From NCBI GenBank assembly GCA_027296205.1, contig JAPUJM010000212.1, forward strand, positions 1-6,337: a stretch of 6,337 bases of DNA. Reading direction: 5' to 3'. The notes under the pieces are model-generated. The model did no database searches. It worked only from the letters and a program-made list of their open reading frames with translations, and was not told the origin of the DNA. Positions 5,937-6,337 of this stretch are shown here, piece by piece. Positions within the stretch are counted from its first letter, which is position 1. The number at the start of each line of letters is the position of its first letter. The DNA comes from Actinomycetota bacterium. GTDB lineage: Bacteria; Actinomycetota; Acidimicrobiia; Spongiisociales; ZC4RG35. A program made the position numbers and the translations under genes.

Positions 5937-6337
5937 ATGGCATGTTGGAATGTCAAGTGTTGCCTGAGGATTTGGAGATGATTCCTCCTGGTCCGTTTCT
6001 GGTGACGGTCCTTGGTTCGGTCGACGCTTCCCGTCTAAACGGTCATCACCTGGTGAGGGTGATGAAGGCCTACGCTCGTCTCGGAGCTCATTTCGCGGCT
6101 GAGAAGATGTCTGTGATGGCCGAATTGGCTTATTGCCCTCCGGGTGGTCCCCAAGCCGAGGTGGTCAGAGACCGGGTGGAGGTCGAGTTTGCTTCCACCG
6201 AGATCGGTGCAGCCCTCCACCTGACCCGTCGTGCTGCTGACGGTCAACTGGGTTTTGCTCTCCAACTCCGGGAACGACTCCCCTCAGTGTGGGAGTTGTT
6301 GCACGCCGGTGTGATCGATGTTCGTCGGGCCCGGACC
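5930..6337 (+). CDS. 13E12-repeat/DUF222 family protein, N-terminal part, cut by window edge
   Basis: The frame is open for 136 codons to the right edge. The product reads as the N-terminal DUF222 region of actinobacterial 13E12-repeat proteins: VDASRLNGHHLVRVMKAYAR (residues 34-53), a charged helix with EKMSVMAELAY, then the hallmark EVEFASTEIGAALHLTRRAA (83-102), DGQLGFALQLRERLPSVWELL and GVIDVRRART. Full-length relatives usually end in an HNH nuclease domain (about 400-500 residues), which would lie beyond the window and is not seen. These genes are often multicopy in actinobacteria, and their role is poorly known. The ATG at 5930 lies inside a LexA box and 8 bases after a -10, with no ribosome site, indicating a leaderless, SOS-controlled mRNA. 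A second in-frame ATG lies at 5942. Use of GGT, CCT and TTG codons seems higher than in neighbouring genes, judged by eye. Confidence 0.85.
   Translation, partial: MFDGMLECQVLPEDLEMIPPGPFLVTVLGSVDASRLNGHHLVRVMKAYARLGAHFAAEKMSVMAELAYCPPGGPQAEVVRDRVEVEFASTEIGAALHLTRRAADGQLGFALQLRERLPSVWELLHAGVIDVRRART

Overview
The window looks like chromosomal DNA from a high-GC actinobacterium. The evidence is a near-consensus Gram-positive/actinobacterial LexA box, a 13E12/DUF222-family gene, a VanW-domain protein with the YoaR-like layout, an actinobacterial-type P450, and several genes with no Shine-Dalgarno sequence but a TAnnnT -10 element just before the start codon, as in leaderless mRNAs. An Acidimicrobiia-like lineage would fit, but that is only an inference. 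The region is gene-dense, with no gap over about 110 bp and no RNA gene, IS element or CRISPR array.

Layout: (1) 1-1722, minus strand: a membrane-anchored VanW-domain cell-envelope protein whose C-terminus runs off the left edge. (2) 1783-2565, plus strand, divergent: a stand-alone RecB/Cas4-like PD-(D/E)XK nuclease with a four-cysteine (probable 4Fe-4S) signature. (3) 2612-2944, plus strand: a small ArsR-family repressor with two cysteine pairs, preceded by a 14-bp inverted repeat next to a -10 element. (4) 4541-2941, minus strand: a translationally coupled pair, an FAA-hydrolase-family enzyme followed by a PuuD-like class I glutamine amidotransferase. The second gene meets the ArsR gene head-on, and both stop codons lie in one CTAG. 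(5) 4606-5865, plus strand, divergent from the FAA-hydrolase gene: a complete cytochrome P450. (6) 5930 to the right edge, plus strand: the N-terminal part of a 13E12/DUF222 protein whose start codon lies inside a perfect 14-bp LexA (SOS) box.

Functional reading: the P450 and the FAA-hydrolase/amidotransferase pair share a 64-bp divergent intergenic region carrying repeated GCTAA(CGA) motifs. They may form a small catabolic module (oxidation, then C-C bond cleavage or isomerisation, then gamma-glutamyl hydrolysis), but the substrate cannot be read from the sequence. The nuclease and ArsR genes are collinear, 46 bp apart, and may be co-transcribed although ArsR seems to have its own promoter. 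No arsenic or metal transport gene is visible. The best-supported unusual signal is the SOS box on the 13E12 gene. I do not see a clearly new multi-gene defence system here.
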